A DNA stretch of 64,000 nt, taken from Candidatus Peregrinibacteria bacterium CG10_big_fil_rev_8_21_14_0_10_55_24 (GTDB lineage Bacteria; Patescibacteriota; Gracilibacteria; Peribacterales; Peribacteraceae). Below, piece after piece: positions 33,010-40,900 of this stretch. The notes beneath the pieces were generated by a model. The model had not been told where the DNA came from. It saw only the letters and a program-made list of their open reading frames with translations, and did not search any database. Position numbers and translations under genes: made by a program. Positions within the stretch are counted from its first letter, which is position 1. Each line of letters starts with the position of its first letter. The stretch spans positions 62,001-126,000 of the forward strand of contig PFDV01000001.1 of NCBI GenBank assembly GCA_002772745.1, read 5' to 3'.

Positions 33010-33454
33010 CATTCCTCAGCGCAACTCCGCGCTCTTCATCGTGATGTCAGTGATCTTGGGATGCGTCGTGATTGGCGGAACATTCACCCTGGGAACCATT
33101 GTCGGCGAACGACTCTGTGAACGCGCATGCCTTGCCCCGCTCCACCAGATGGGGTTCCCCCCAAACGCCCTTCGTGGCCCGCAATTCATGGGAGAAGACC
33201 TGGGACGCAGGTTCTTCCGCGAGGGTCATGGGTTTGCCGGGGAAGTCCTGCGCAAGGATGCGGAGAAACTCACGATTCTTGATCGCGGCGGAGAGGAGCG
33301 CGTGCTCTTCCTGGACCCGGAAATGAGCTTTGGTCCTCCACACAATCCCCAATCCCCCGAGGATCTTTCTGTCGGCGCCTCTGTCATGGGCTTTGGTATT
33401 CCACAATCGGGCGGAGCCTTGCGTATCCGCCACCTGGTGATTGAACCCAACTGA
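32999..33454 (+). CDS. Hypothetical membrane-anchored protein of the sigma operon
   Basis: 151 residues. One N-terminal TM helix (about 11-32), then an extracytoplasmic region with a small beta domain at the C-terminus (AEKLTILDRGGEERVLFLD ... LSVGASVMGFGIPQSGGALR) resembling DUF5666-like OB-type folds. It carries two Cys near the membrane (CERACLAP). Translationally coupled to the candidate anti-sigma gene by an 11-nt overlap. Probably senses or buffers an envelope condition; function unknown. Confidence 0.7.
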   Translation: MPTSIPQRNSALFIVMSVILGCVVIGGTFTLGTIVGERLCERACLAPLHQMGFPPNALRGPQFMGEDLGRRFFREGHGFAGEVLRKDAEKLTILDRGGEERVLFLDPEMSFGPPHNPQSPEDLSVGASVMGFGIPQSGGALRIRHLVIEPN

Positions 33455-33471
33455 ACAAAAATTTTGTTCAG
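33451..33471. promoter_or_regulatory. Perfect 21-bp palindrome at the sigma operon end
   Basis: CTGAACAAAA-A-TTTTGTTCAG overlaps the stop codon of the upstream gene and lies immediately before a promoter (TGGACA 33474-33479, 16 nt, TACACT 33496-33501). It could be an operator for a dimeric regulator or a weak terminator. Confidence 0.5.
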
Positions 33472-33473
33472 TT

Positions 33474-33501
33474 TGGACAGAGGGGGCAACATCCCTACAC
33501 T
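33474..33501 (+). promoter_or_regulatory. Promoter for the Ser/Pro-rich protein gene
   Basis: TGGACA, 16-nt spacer, TACACT. The hexamer ends 7 nt before ATG 33509, so the transcript is predicted to be leaderless. Confidence 0.6.
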
Positions 33502-33508
33502 ACGCTGC

Positions 33509-33958
33509 ATGCTCACGACGACTCTCCTCTTCGCACAGGCAGTCTGCTACTCCCCCAGTGACTGTGTTCCTCCGTTCGTCTGCTCCTCTCTGGAGGATGG
33601 CGTCATTCCCGGAACGTGCGTTCCCCCCGCCCAAACATCACCCGCATCGTCATCCACATCCTCCAGCTCTATAGCTGAGCCCCTGGCTCCCCCGGCCGCA
33701 CCTCCTGCACCTTCCGCACCTTCCACACCTCCCCCACCACCACCCAGAAGCACGTCCTCCTCGTCTTCAAACTCCCCCACCGTCCACCGCACCGAAGAGC
33801 TTGTCGGCGCTCCGTTTCTACCGGAAGAGGAATCCTCGGGTACGCTCCCTCTCATCGGGCCTGCATGGAACGCGTGGAACAGCGTGATTCAGCAAACGAT
33901 CGTCCAGCCGGTCCACGCGGTCTTGTGTCTCTTCTTCCGCTGCACCGACGATCAATGA
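33509..33958 (+). CDS. Secreted Ser/Pro-rich protein with C-terminal hydrophobic segment
   Basis: 149 residues. A short signal-like start (MLTTTLLFAQAV), a Cys-containing segment (CYSPSDCVPPFVCSS, GTC) and a low-complexity Ser/Pro/Ala linker (about 45-90). A C-terminal amphipathic/hydrophobic stretch (VIQQTIVQPVHAVLCLFFRC) may touch the membrane. No domain recognised. Its stop overlaps the stop of the convergent ZIP transporter gene by 7 nt. The start is set by the promoter spacing. Confidence 0.65.
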   Translation: MLTTTLLFAQAVCYSPSDCVPPFVCSSLEDGVIPGTCVPPAQTSPASSSTSSSSIAEPLAPPAAPPAPSAPSTPPPPPPRSTSSSSSNSPTVHRTEELVGAPFLPEEESSGTLPLIGPAWNAWNSVIQQTIVQPVHAVLCLFFRCTDDQ

Positions 33959-34755
33959 TCGTGCATTTCTTCGCCGTGGAGATCCGCGCTTTCGGGAACC
34001 GTATGGCTGTGCCCCAGTGTCATGGCAAACATGATGGCGATCCCCGCGAGCATCGCGACAAGTTGCAGCAGTGACCAGCGTACACGCGTCTCTTTGTGAA
34101 GCTCTGGAATGAGATCAACTCCTGCAATGTAGAGAAAGTGCCCCGCAGCTACGGCAACGAGTGTGGATTCTACGTGGGCAATATATTGCACGAGAAAGAG
34201 CGCCGCACCAGCTCCCAGGAATGCCGTAAGCGCGGAGAGCAGGTTGAGCATGAGCGCACGCATGCGTGAGAATCCACTGTGGAGAAGGACGGCAAAATCG
34301 CCGAGTTCCTGAGGGATTTCATGGAGGAGAACAGCCATGGTTGTCGCTATTCCCAACCGCATATCCACGACAAAGCTCGATGCAATGAGCATACCATCGA
34401 GCACGTTGTGCACACCGTCGCCGATGAGGATTAAATACCCTACCGGATGCACGTGCTCCTCACAGGTGAGTGAATGGCAGTGTCGCCAGTGAATGAACTG
34501 CTCAATGACAAACGAGAAGAGGATTCCACCCAGAACCATGGGGAAGCCTGTCCATATGCCTTCTGCGTTATGCGCCACTTCGGGTAAGAGGTGGAGCACC
34601 GCATTCCCCAAGAGCGCACCCGTGGAGAAACTCACGAGGATCCATAAGATCTTTCTCAGTAGCCGCTCTCCCAGTGACAGAACGGCAACACCGACAAGAG
34701 AAGAAAAACTTACAATTGTGATACTGATGAAAATGGCGAGAACGGTTGTTGACAT
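33952..34755 (-). CDS. ZIP-family metal (zinc/iron) transporter
   Basis: 267 residues, about eight membrane helices. The metal-binding motifs are present: helix IV GDGVHNVLDGM (HNxxDG) and helix V LLHEIPQELGD (HExPxE-like). A His-rich segment lies before helix IV (HWRHCHSLTCEEHVHPV), and the C-terminus is also His/Glu/Asp-rich. It imports divalent cations into the cytoplasm. CATACT lies 9 nt before the ATG. Confidence 0.92.
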   Translation of the reverse strand: MSTTVLAIFISITIVSFSSLVGVAVLSLGERLLRKILWILVSFSTGALLGNAVLHLLPEVAHNAEGIWTGFPMVLGGILFSFVIEQFIHWRHCHSLTCEEHVHPVGYLILIGDGVHNVLDGMLIASSFVVDMRLGIATTMAVLLHEIPQELGDFAVLLHSGFSRMRALMLNLLSALTAFLGAGAALFLVQYIAHVESTLVAVAAGHFLYIAGVDLIPELHKETRVRWSLLQLVAMLAGIAIMFAMTLGHSHTVPESADLHGEEMHDH

Positions 34756-34838
34756 GGTACGGGGAGTATGGGGATGGAGGCTCGCGCGCGCAAGTCAAAG
34801 CGCTTGGCAGTTGTACGCCACACCCTTACCATACAGCC

Positions 34839-35336
34839 ATGCGTGCCACGGCGATCCTCCTCTGTACTCTCACCGTAAGTGCCTGTTCGCAAACGGGTTC
34901 TGTCACCTCGTTTGAGGACTGTGTCGCGGCGGGATACCCCGTGATGGAGAGTTACCCCGAACAGTGCAGGACTCCCGATGGGAGAACCTTCGTCCGTGAG
35001 ATTCCTTCGGATCATGCAGACGTGATCCGCGTCAACATTCCGGAGCCCTATAGCATCGTCGAATCACCGGTGGAAGTGGAGGGAGAAGCACGCGGTACGT
35101 GGTTCTTCGAAGGTACGTTCCCCCTGACCGCAGAGAATGCCTCAGGCGAGGTGATCGCTCAGTCGTATGCAACAGCAAACGGGGACTGGATGACCGAGGA
35201 CTTTGTTCCCTTTACGGGCACGATTTCCATCGACGGATTCGACGGCGAGGCCATCACGCTCGTGCTCCACAAGGATAACCCCTCAGGGCTTAAGGAGTAC
35301 GATGATGCCATCCGCATTCCCGTGCTTCTGAAGTAA
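34839..35336 (+). CDS. Lipoprotein with Gmad2-like immunoglobulin domain
   Basis: 165 residues from ATG 34839. Lipobox VSAC (Cys16), a short Cys-bearing motif (FEDCVAAGYPVMESYPEQCR) widely seen at the start of exported small proteins, then a Gmad2-type beta-sandwich (about 65-163: VNIPEPYSIVESPVEVEGEA, GTWFFEGTFPLTAENASGEV, RIPVLLK). Gmad2 domains occur on the cell surface, for example in spore-germination proteins; the ligand is unknown. TACCAT (34827-34832) is 6 nt before the ATG. Only 15 nt separate it from the next lipoprotein gene. Confidence 0.82.
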   Translation: MRATAILLCTLTVSACSQTGSVTSFEDCVAAGYPVMESYPEQCRTPDGRTFVREIPSDHADVIRVNIPEPYSIVESPVEVEGEARGTWFFEGTFPLTAENASGEVIAQSYATANGDWMTEDFVPFTGTISIDGFDGEAITLVLHKDNPSGLKEYDDAIRIPVLLK

Positions 35337-35351
35337 CATTCCCCCCTCTTT

Positions 35352-35747
35352 ATGGCCTCATTGCGATCTCTCCTCACCTGCTCTTGCGCGCTCTTTCTCC
35401 TTGCTTCCTGCACACCCGAAACGCCGGGGGGTTCTCCCGGTTCACCGCAAGGCGAAGAGGATTCGACGATTTCCGTCGACGTGGATGCAACGTTCGAGAT
35501 CACGCTCGAGAGTAATCTCACGACAGGCTACTCCTGGAGTCCGCAGTACGATGAGGAAGTCATAGAAATCACGGATGAAGTCTACGTCCCTTCAAGCGAG
35601 AAGAATGTGGTCGGCGCAGGCGGAACCCAGACCTTTACCTTCCAGGCTCTGGTCCCTGGAACGAGCGAACTCAAATTTTCCTACGCGCGCCCCTGGGAGA
35701 GCGTGCAACCGATAGAGACGCGAATCTATACGGTCATTGTGGAGTAA
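35352..35747 (+). CDS. Chagasin-family (I42) cysteine protease inhibitor lipoprotein
   Basis: 131 residues. Lipobox LASC (Cys20), a Gly/Ser/Pro linker, then a chagasin domain. The three inhibitory loops are visible: NLTTGYSW (usual NPTTGY), VVGAGGTQTFTF (GxGG) and YARPWE (RPW). Chagasin-like proteins block papain-family proteases. On a surface-attached cell it may protect against host or neighbour proteases. It shares an operon-like layout with the Gmad2 lipoprotein and converges with the helicase-nuclease gene. Confidence 0.9.
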   Translation: MASLRSLLTCSCALFLLASCTPETPGGSPGSPQGEEDSTISVDVDATFEITLESNLTTGYSWSPQYDEEVIEITDEVYVPSSEKNVVGAGGTQTFTFQALVPGTSELKFSYARPWESVQPIETRIYTVIVE

Positions 35748-35762
35748 TCAGCACACGATCGC

Positions 35763-38732
35763 TCAACTGTTTCCAATCGGCCGAAAGTCGAGCGCGGTGA
35801 TGCGCGACCAGACCTGTGCAACCAAAGCTCGAAGTTCCTTCACTTCCGTTTCCGTAATTTCGAACGTGATCTCTCTCCTCTCCTCGTTCTCGTTACCGAT
35901 AAAATCAAGAGTAAAGCTTACGGCTTCGTGAATGAATTTTGGATCTGCATCACAGAGCATCTTATAAAACACGAGTTGTCGGAATAATTTTTCTTCTTTT
36001 CTCACTGCGTCTTCCGTCTTTCTGGTCTGTCCTGTCTTGTAGTCCAGTATGCGACATGTTCCGCCATTCGGCTCAAACAGATCGATACGATCGACCTTTC
36101 CTTTGATCGGGATGTCGTCAATGACTGCGTGGAATGTCCGTTCCGTGGAAAGGACAAGGGGAATATCCGAGGAAGTCTTCTCCCCGTATTTCCGTACGAT
36201 GTCTTCCCCCACCAACGTGTAATGCTCAAGTTCTTCGACGGTGAGGATTTCTTTTTTGAGGTGTTCCTGGAACGCCTGGACCAATGCATCGACGGAGAAT
36301 GTTTCTCCGTGCTGCCATGCAGAATTCCTCTCTTCCAGGGCGGCATGCACTGCGGTTCCAAAGGCTAAAGCTGGCTTTTTCTCGCTCGGTTTCTGCAACA
36401 ATTGTTCCCAGAGAAACTCCTGCGGATCTTTCAAAAATGCATTGAGTGCGGTAACGGAAAGCTCGTAGTCAGCCAGCCGATCCAGCAGAAATGCACGGAA
36501 TGCTGTATCAATGTGGAGTGGGGGCATGCGCAATGTTTCAATGGGTGACGGGATGCGCTCTTGTGCCAGCGTCACTTCGTCCGCGTATTCTCCTGCCTCT
36601 GCTACGAAACTGCTCACCTGCGCATCGCGCATTTGTTCCCCACTGCGGTACGTTTCCGGGAAGGTGAGGAAGAGTTCCTGTCTCGCCCGGGTCATCGCCA
36701 CATAGAAGAGTCTGCGCTCATCTTCCTGCGCAGCCCTCTTCTCCACCTCCTTGTCCATTCCCAGGATGAGATGATCGGGAAGTGCGAGTGCATTACCGTT
36801 GTTTCTGTTGCCCCAGTTGCGGTACCGGACGCCCGACATGACCACGACATCGAACTCCAGCCCTTTGGCTCCGTGCCCCGTCATGAGTTGCACACCATCC
36901 TGCACCAGATGCGGGAGGTCATACTCCAACTTGAGTTTCTTTTCTTGCATGTACTGATCGATATCGGACAGCAATGTCATGAGCGATGTGGTTTGTACTT
37001 CATAGCAACGGTTCTTTACGTACTCATAGAACGCGTGCAGACCGGCAATGGCGCGAGGGTCCGCCTCTCTGGCTTCCATAGGAGGCAAGAGGCCAGATTC
37101 TGTGAGAACAGCAGCAAGGAGCGCGGTGAGTGTGACACTCGGAATGCCTTGATGCTTCGCCATGATGAACTCATGCGCACTCTTGATTGCCGCAGGAAGT
37201 GACGGCTCGTTGAGCAAATACTCATACAGACAAATCTTCTCCTTCGTGCGTTTGTAGGTTCGAAAATGTATGAACAACCTTCCTAATTCTGCCGGAGAGC
37301 ATCCGAAGCACGGAAGAGCGAGTGCGCCGGCAAGCGCGCTGGAACTCTCCGGTTCATAAATCGCGCGCAGAAGCGTAATGAGCTGCAAAACCTGCGGATG
37401 CTGGACCAAGTCCTGCTTGGCAGCAACCACATTGGGGATGCCGGCAGCAGTGAGCGTGTCTGAGAGCTCGAGCACCTCCTCGTTTCTGCGACAAATGACT
37501 GCCATTTCCCTCCAGGGAATCTTCCGTTTCTGTGCATCCCGGAGAAGACCGACAATTCCCGCATACTCCGTACTCGTATCGGGATAGCGGATAAACTGGG
37601 GTTTCATTCCGTCCTTTTTCCGACCTGCGATTAAATCCTTCTCGATACCGTTGGCTACGTTGACCAGGCGCTCCTGATTGACGGCAATCACGGCAGAGGC
37701 CGCATCCAAAATCGGCTGGATTGAACGATAATTCGTTTTTAGTGTTACGATTACCGTACTCGGAAACCGCTTGAGGAAAGACAGCATATTGCCGATGTTT
37801 GCCCCCTGGAATCGGAAAATCGCTTGGTCGTCGTCTCCGACGACGAAAATATTGGGTTCCTGCTCAATGTATGCATACGTTGTGAGAAGATCCAGGATAC
37901 GGTTCTGCGCACCGTTTAGATCCTGGAACTCATCGACCAGAATGTACTGGTAGCGCACCTGTAAGGATTCGAGAAGCCATTCGTGTTCTTTCAGCGCCTC
38001 CAGTGCAACCAACACCATATCATCAAAATCGTACCGGTGCGTTGCCGCCAACTCCCCGATATACGCCCGATAGACCGTAATGAACTCCTTGAACTGTTGC
38101 ACTTTCTTCAGATCATCTTTGTACGCCTTACTGGCGAAATCTCTCTCTCTTCCAGTGGGTGTCTTCTTGATTTCCTCGACGAATGCATCCACGTACTTCG
38201 TAAGATCGTCAGGGGCAATCCCCTCTTTCTTCATCTGTGTAATGCGATCCAGTACATCTGCAGCCCGGTCATGCTCCGCAACGGGCATGTAGAGTTCCGA
38301 TCGCTGCCCAAGCCCTTTGATTGCCCTACGGACGATCTGCAACCGTTCAATGTTGCTGACCTGCTCCAGTGCGCGGAAATCCACGAAGAGTTGCGGGTGC
38401 TGCTGGATCAAATCGTTACAGAAACTATGAATCGTGCTCACCGTGACGCCGTAGGCGTCAGGACCGATGATCTGGCGCAGGCGTTCCCGCATCGCCTTGG
38501 CCCCGGATGTGGAGAATGTGAGGCAGAGGATATTGCTCGGTCGCATCTGCGTTTTTCTTAAGATCGTAGCCGTGCGCAGCGCCACAACCTCGGTTTTGCC
38601 CGTTCCTGGCCCCGCAACCACCATCACGGGACCCTCAATCGTCTCAGCAGCCAAGCGCTGGTCGGTATTGAGCGCACGCATACGCTCTTCGTATGCAGAC
38701 GTGGTCCGACGATGGAGAGACCCCTTTGTCAT
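35763..38732 (-). CDS. UvrD-like helicase with C-terminal RecB-type nuclease
   Basis: 989 residues. SF1A helicase: Walker A VVAGPGTGKTEV, motif II VDEFQDLNG, motif III GDDDQAIFRFQGA, TNYRS, GAKGLEFDVVVMSG and VAMTRARQELFLTF. The last 200 residues form a PD-(D/E)XK nuclease: FGTAVHAALEE (His), KVDRIDL with the metal Asp, ILDYKTGQ (DxK) and QLVFYKML (QxxxY). This is the AddA/AdnB-like architecture for processing DNA double-strand breaks. No separate AddB is seen nearby. TATCAT (38739-38744) is 6 nt before the ATG. About 39 bp separate the C-terminal side from no other gene: the chagasin stop is 15 nt away. Confidence 0.93.
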   Translation of the reverse strand: MTKGSLHRRTTSAYEERMRALNTDQRLAAETIEGPVMVVAGPGTGKTEVVALRTATILRKTQMRPSNILCLTFSTSGAKAMRERLRQIIGPDAYGVTVSTIHSFCNDLIQQHPQLFVDFRALEQVSNIERLQIVRRAIKGLGQRSELYMPVAEHDRAADVLDRITQMKKEGIAPDDLTKYVDAFVEEIKKTPTGRERDFASKAYKDDLKKVQQFKEFITVYRAYIGELAATHRYDFDDMVLVALEALKEHEWLLESLQVRYQYILVDEFQDLNGAQNRILDLLTTYAYIEQEPNIFVVGDDDQAIFRFQGANIGNMLSFLKRFPSTVIVTLKTNYRSIQPILDAASAVIAVNQERLVNVANGIEKDLIAGRKKDGMKPQFIRYPDTSTEYAGIVGLLRDAQKRKIPWREMAVICRRNEEVLELSDTLTAAGIPNVVAAKQDLVQHPQVLQLITLLRAIYEPESSSALAGALALPCFGCSPAELGRLFIHFRTYKRTKEKICLYEYLLNEPSLPAAIKSAHEFIMAKHQGIPSVTLTALLAAVLTESGLLPPMEAREADPRAIAGLHAFYEYVKNRCYEVQTTSLMTLLSDIDQYMQEKKLKLEYDLPHLVQDGVQLMTGHGAKGLEFDVVVMSGVRYRNWGNRNNGNALALPDHLILGMDKEVEKRAAQEDERRLFYVAMTRARQELFLTFPETYRSGEQMRDAQVSSFVAEAGEYADEVTLAQERIPSPIETLRMPPLHIDTAFRAFLLDRLADYELSVTALNAFLKDPQEFLWEQLLQKPSEKKPALAFGTAVHAALEERNSAWQHGETFSVDALVQAFQEHLKKEILTVEELEHYTLVGEDIVRKYGEKTSSDIPLVLSTERTFHAVIDDIPIKGKVDRIDLFEPNGGTCRILDYKTGQTRKTEDAVRKEEKLFRQLVFYKMLCDADPKFIHEAVSFTLDFIGNENEERREITFEITETEVKELRALVAQVWSRITALDFRPIGNS

Positions 38733-38878
38733 GGGAGCATGATAGCGCAGAATGTGCTCAACTCACCGGAAAGAAAAAGGATGCGCAATTACGTTCTTTA
38801 TGGTTTACCGTGCTTTCCTCCTTGAAAAGGGTGGTAGAGTAGAAAGAAGCCTCTTTCATCCTTTCCCCCTTTTCTTCC

Positions 38879-39079
38879 ATGCAGCAACTCGGCCCCATAG
38901 CCAAATTGCTCGTCCTCGTCGGTGCTCTTAACTGGGGACTCGTCGGCATTGGGTACTTCTTTAACCAGGACCTCAACGTCGTCCGTCTCCTCGTAGGCAC
39001 ATGGCCCATCGTCGAGGCTGTCGTCTACGTCCTCGTTGGCCTGAGCGCAGTCTACATGCTCGTGAACTCAAAGAAGTAG
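38879..39079 (+). CDS. DUF378 small membrane protein
   Basis: 66 residues, two membrane helices. Matches the DUF378 pattern: LLVLVGALNWGLVGIGYFF, ..WPIVEAVVYVLVGLSAVYML, then a short Lys tail. Function unknown; such proteins are widespread small inner-membrane proteins. A strong intrinsic terminator follows 27 nt after the stop, so it is a monocistronic gene. Confidence 0.88.
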   Translation: MQQLGPIAKLLVLVGALNWGLVGIGYFFNQDLNVVRLLVGTWPIVEAVVYVLVGLSAVYMLVNSKK

Positions 39080-39105
39080 AGACCCACTTCAAGAGGTATG
39101 TATTG

Positions 39106-39136
39106 AGCGCCCGGGCAACCGGGCGCTTTCTGTTTG
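39106..39136 (+). terminator. Intrinsic terminator of the DUF378 gene
   Basis: AGCGCCCGG (39106-39114), GCAA loop, CCGGGCGCT (39119-39127), followed by TTCTGTTT. A stable tetraloop hairpin. Confidence 0.88.
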
Positions 39137-39213
39137 GAAGGCCTGTAAAATCAGAGAGACAGAGGAGGCGCAACAATAAACCGAACTTCGAATCTGCCTG
39201 ACTTTTCAACACG

Positions 39214-40707
39214 CTATTTGTTGAGCTCGTACGCGCAGTGGTCGCACTTGTAGAGCGCCTTGCCTTGTTTCACCACTTCAATGAGCGTGCCCCTGCGGCA
39301 TTCGGGACAGAGTTTGCCTTGGCTGAAAACCTGCACCGGGGAAAAACCCACGCGCTTGGGGGAACCTCCGTGTTCCCGAATGGTCATGGAACGGGGATGA
39401 TCACGCATCTTCTGGAGCACCTTTGCCTCAATCTGGCGGATGCGCTCGCGCGTGACACCGAATTCTTTACCCACTTCTTCCAAGGTATGCCCGATGCCGT
39501 CCTTGAGGCCGAAGCGCATCTCGATGATTTTGCGCTCTCGCGGTGTGAGGAATTCGAGCATGGCGTGCACGTTCTCCTTGCGCAGCTGTCGATTGGTGGA
39601 ATCGAAGGGGTTGATGGCGTCCTCGTCCTCAATGAAGTCTCCCAGTTTGCTGTCCTCCTCCGAACCCACCGGAGATTCCAAGGAGATGATATCCTGCGAG
39701 ATCTTCTGGATGTGTCGAACCTTCTTGATGTCCATCTCCATTTCCACGGAGAGTTCTTCGACTGTTGGTTCTCGCCCCAGTTCCTGCACCAAGCGGCGTT
39801 GCGTGTGCGTGAGTTTGTTGATCGTCTCCACCATGTGCACGGGGATGCGAATCGTACGCGCTTGGTCGGCAATCGCGCGCGTGATGGCCTGGCGGATCCA
39901 CCAGGTTGCGTAGGTGGAGAACTTGAAACCCCGCTCCGGGTCGAACTTCTCCACGGCACGGAAGAGTCCGATGTTCCCCTCCTGGATGAGATCAAGGAAA
40001 GAGAGACCTCGACCGATGTACTTTTTGGCGATACTCACCACAAGGCGCAGGTTCGCCTCCGCAAGCTGCTGCTTTGCTGACGCATCGCCCTTGCGAATGC
40101 GGCGGGCCAGCTCGACTTCCTTGCGCGCATCAATGAGCGGGACACGCCCGATCTCGGATAGGTACATGCGCACAGAGTCGTTGCTGATCTCCAGCAAATC
40201 CACTTCGCGCTCCCGGCGGCGCTTGCCCTTCTCTTCTTCGCTGAGATCTTTTTCGTCGAGGACGATCCCTGCAGTGGCAACGACATCCAACATGTCAGAC
40301 TCATCCTTATCTACCTTGGTAACACTGCTTTCGTCATCATCGTCCTCATCTTCATCCCCTTCTTCCTCGTCATCTGTACCTCCCACTTCTTCACCTTCTC
40401 CAAAGGAAGCAACTTCCGTAAGATCTTGCGTTGGCTCGGGAATGTCGAGTTCGCTTTTCCCTTTCTTCTCCCAAATGAGCGCATCCTTCACATCAATGAC
40501 CTGGATACCCAGTTCCACGAGGAGTGTGTAGATGTCATCGAGCAGGTCGACGTTCTCCTCCGCACTGGGCACGGCCGCCATGATCTCCTGGTGCGTGACA
40601 TAGCGCTGCTCACGCCCTTTTTTTATGAGATGCTTAACAGCCTCGGGAAATTTCTTGAGATCCTCGTCCGTCGGCTGAGAGATAAACTTACGCGGATGGG
40701 AAGCCAT
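39214..40707 (-). CDS. rpoD: Primary sigma factor RpoD with extra C-terminal zinc ribbon
   Basis: 497 residues from ATG 40707. Sigma 1.1-like N-terminus ([20 protein letters not shown]), an acidic linker of about 20 Asp/Glu, then regions 1.2-4: [69 protein letters not shown] and [20 protein letters not shown]. After region 4 there is an added 60-residue tail with a zinc ribbon, C467-x2-C470 ... C488-x2-C491, absent from standard RpoD. TATACT (40716-40721) is 8 nt before the ATG. It is downstream of dnaG, as in the classic macromolecular synthesis operon. Confidence 0.95.
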   Translation of the reverse strand: MASHPRKFISQPTDEDLKKFPEAVKHLIKKGREQRYVTHQEIMAAVPSAEENVDLLDDIYTLLVELGIQVIDVKDALIWEKKGKSELDIPEPTQDLTEVASFGEGEEVGGTDDEEEGDEDEDDDDESSVTKVDKDESDMLDVVATAGIVLDEKDLSEEEKGKRRREREVDLLEISNDSVRMYLSEIGRVPLIDARKEVELARRIRKGDASAKQQLAEANLRLVVSIAKKYIGRGLSFLDLIQEGNIGLFRAVEKFDPERGFKFSTYATWWIRQAITRAIADQARTIRIPVHMVETINKLTHTQRRLVQELGREPTVEELSVEMEMDIKKVRHIQKISQDIISLESPVGSEEDSKLGDFIEDEDAINPFDSTNRQLRKENVHAMLEFLTPRERKIIEMRFGLKDGIGHTLEEVGKEFGVTRERIRQIEAKVLQKMRDHPRSMTIREHGGSPKRVGFSPVQVFSQGKLCPECRRGTLIEVVKQGKALYKCDHCAYELNK

Positions 40708-40715
40708 GCAAGAGC

Positions 40716-40743
40716 AGTATAGGCAAATAGAAGCGCACGCCAA
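40716..40743 (-). promoter_or_regulatory. rpoD promoter, leaderless
   Basis: Minus strand: TTGGCG (40743-40738), 16-nt spacer, TATACT (40721-40716), then 8 nt to the rpoD ATG. rpoD thus has its own promoter in the 193-nt gap after dnaG. Confidence 0.65.
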
Positions 40744-40900
40744 GCGTCACGGGTGTACAGCCTAAACCTGCAATTGCCCCTTGCAAAGCAAAAATCTTGA
40801 TCTTACTACGAATGCGCAATGGAGGTGGCGAGCCATTTTTTTGAATGCAGTCGTTATTCAGCGTAGCCCCGTGATGCAGGACGAAGCAGCATTCGATGGC

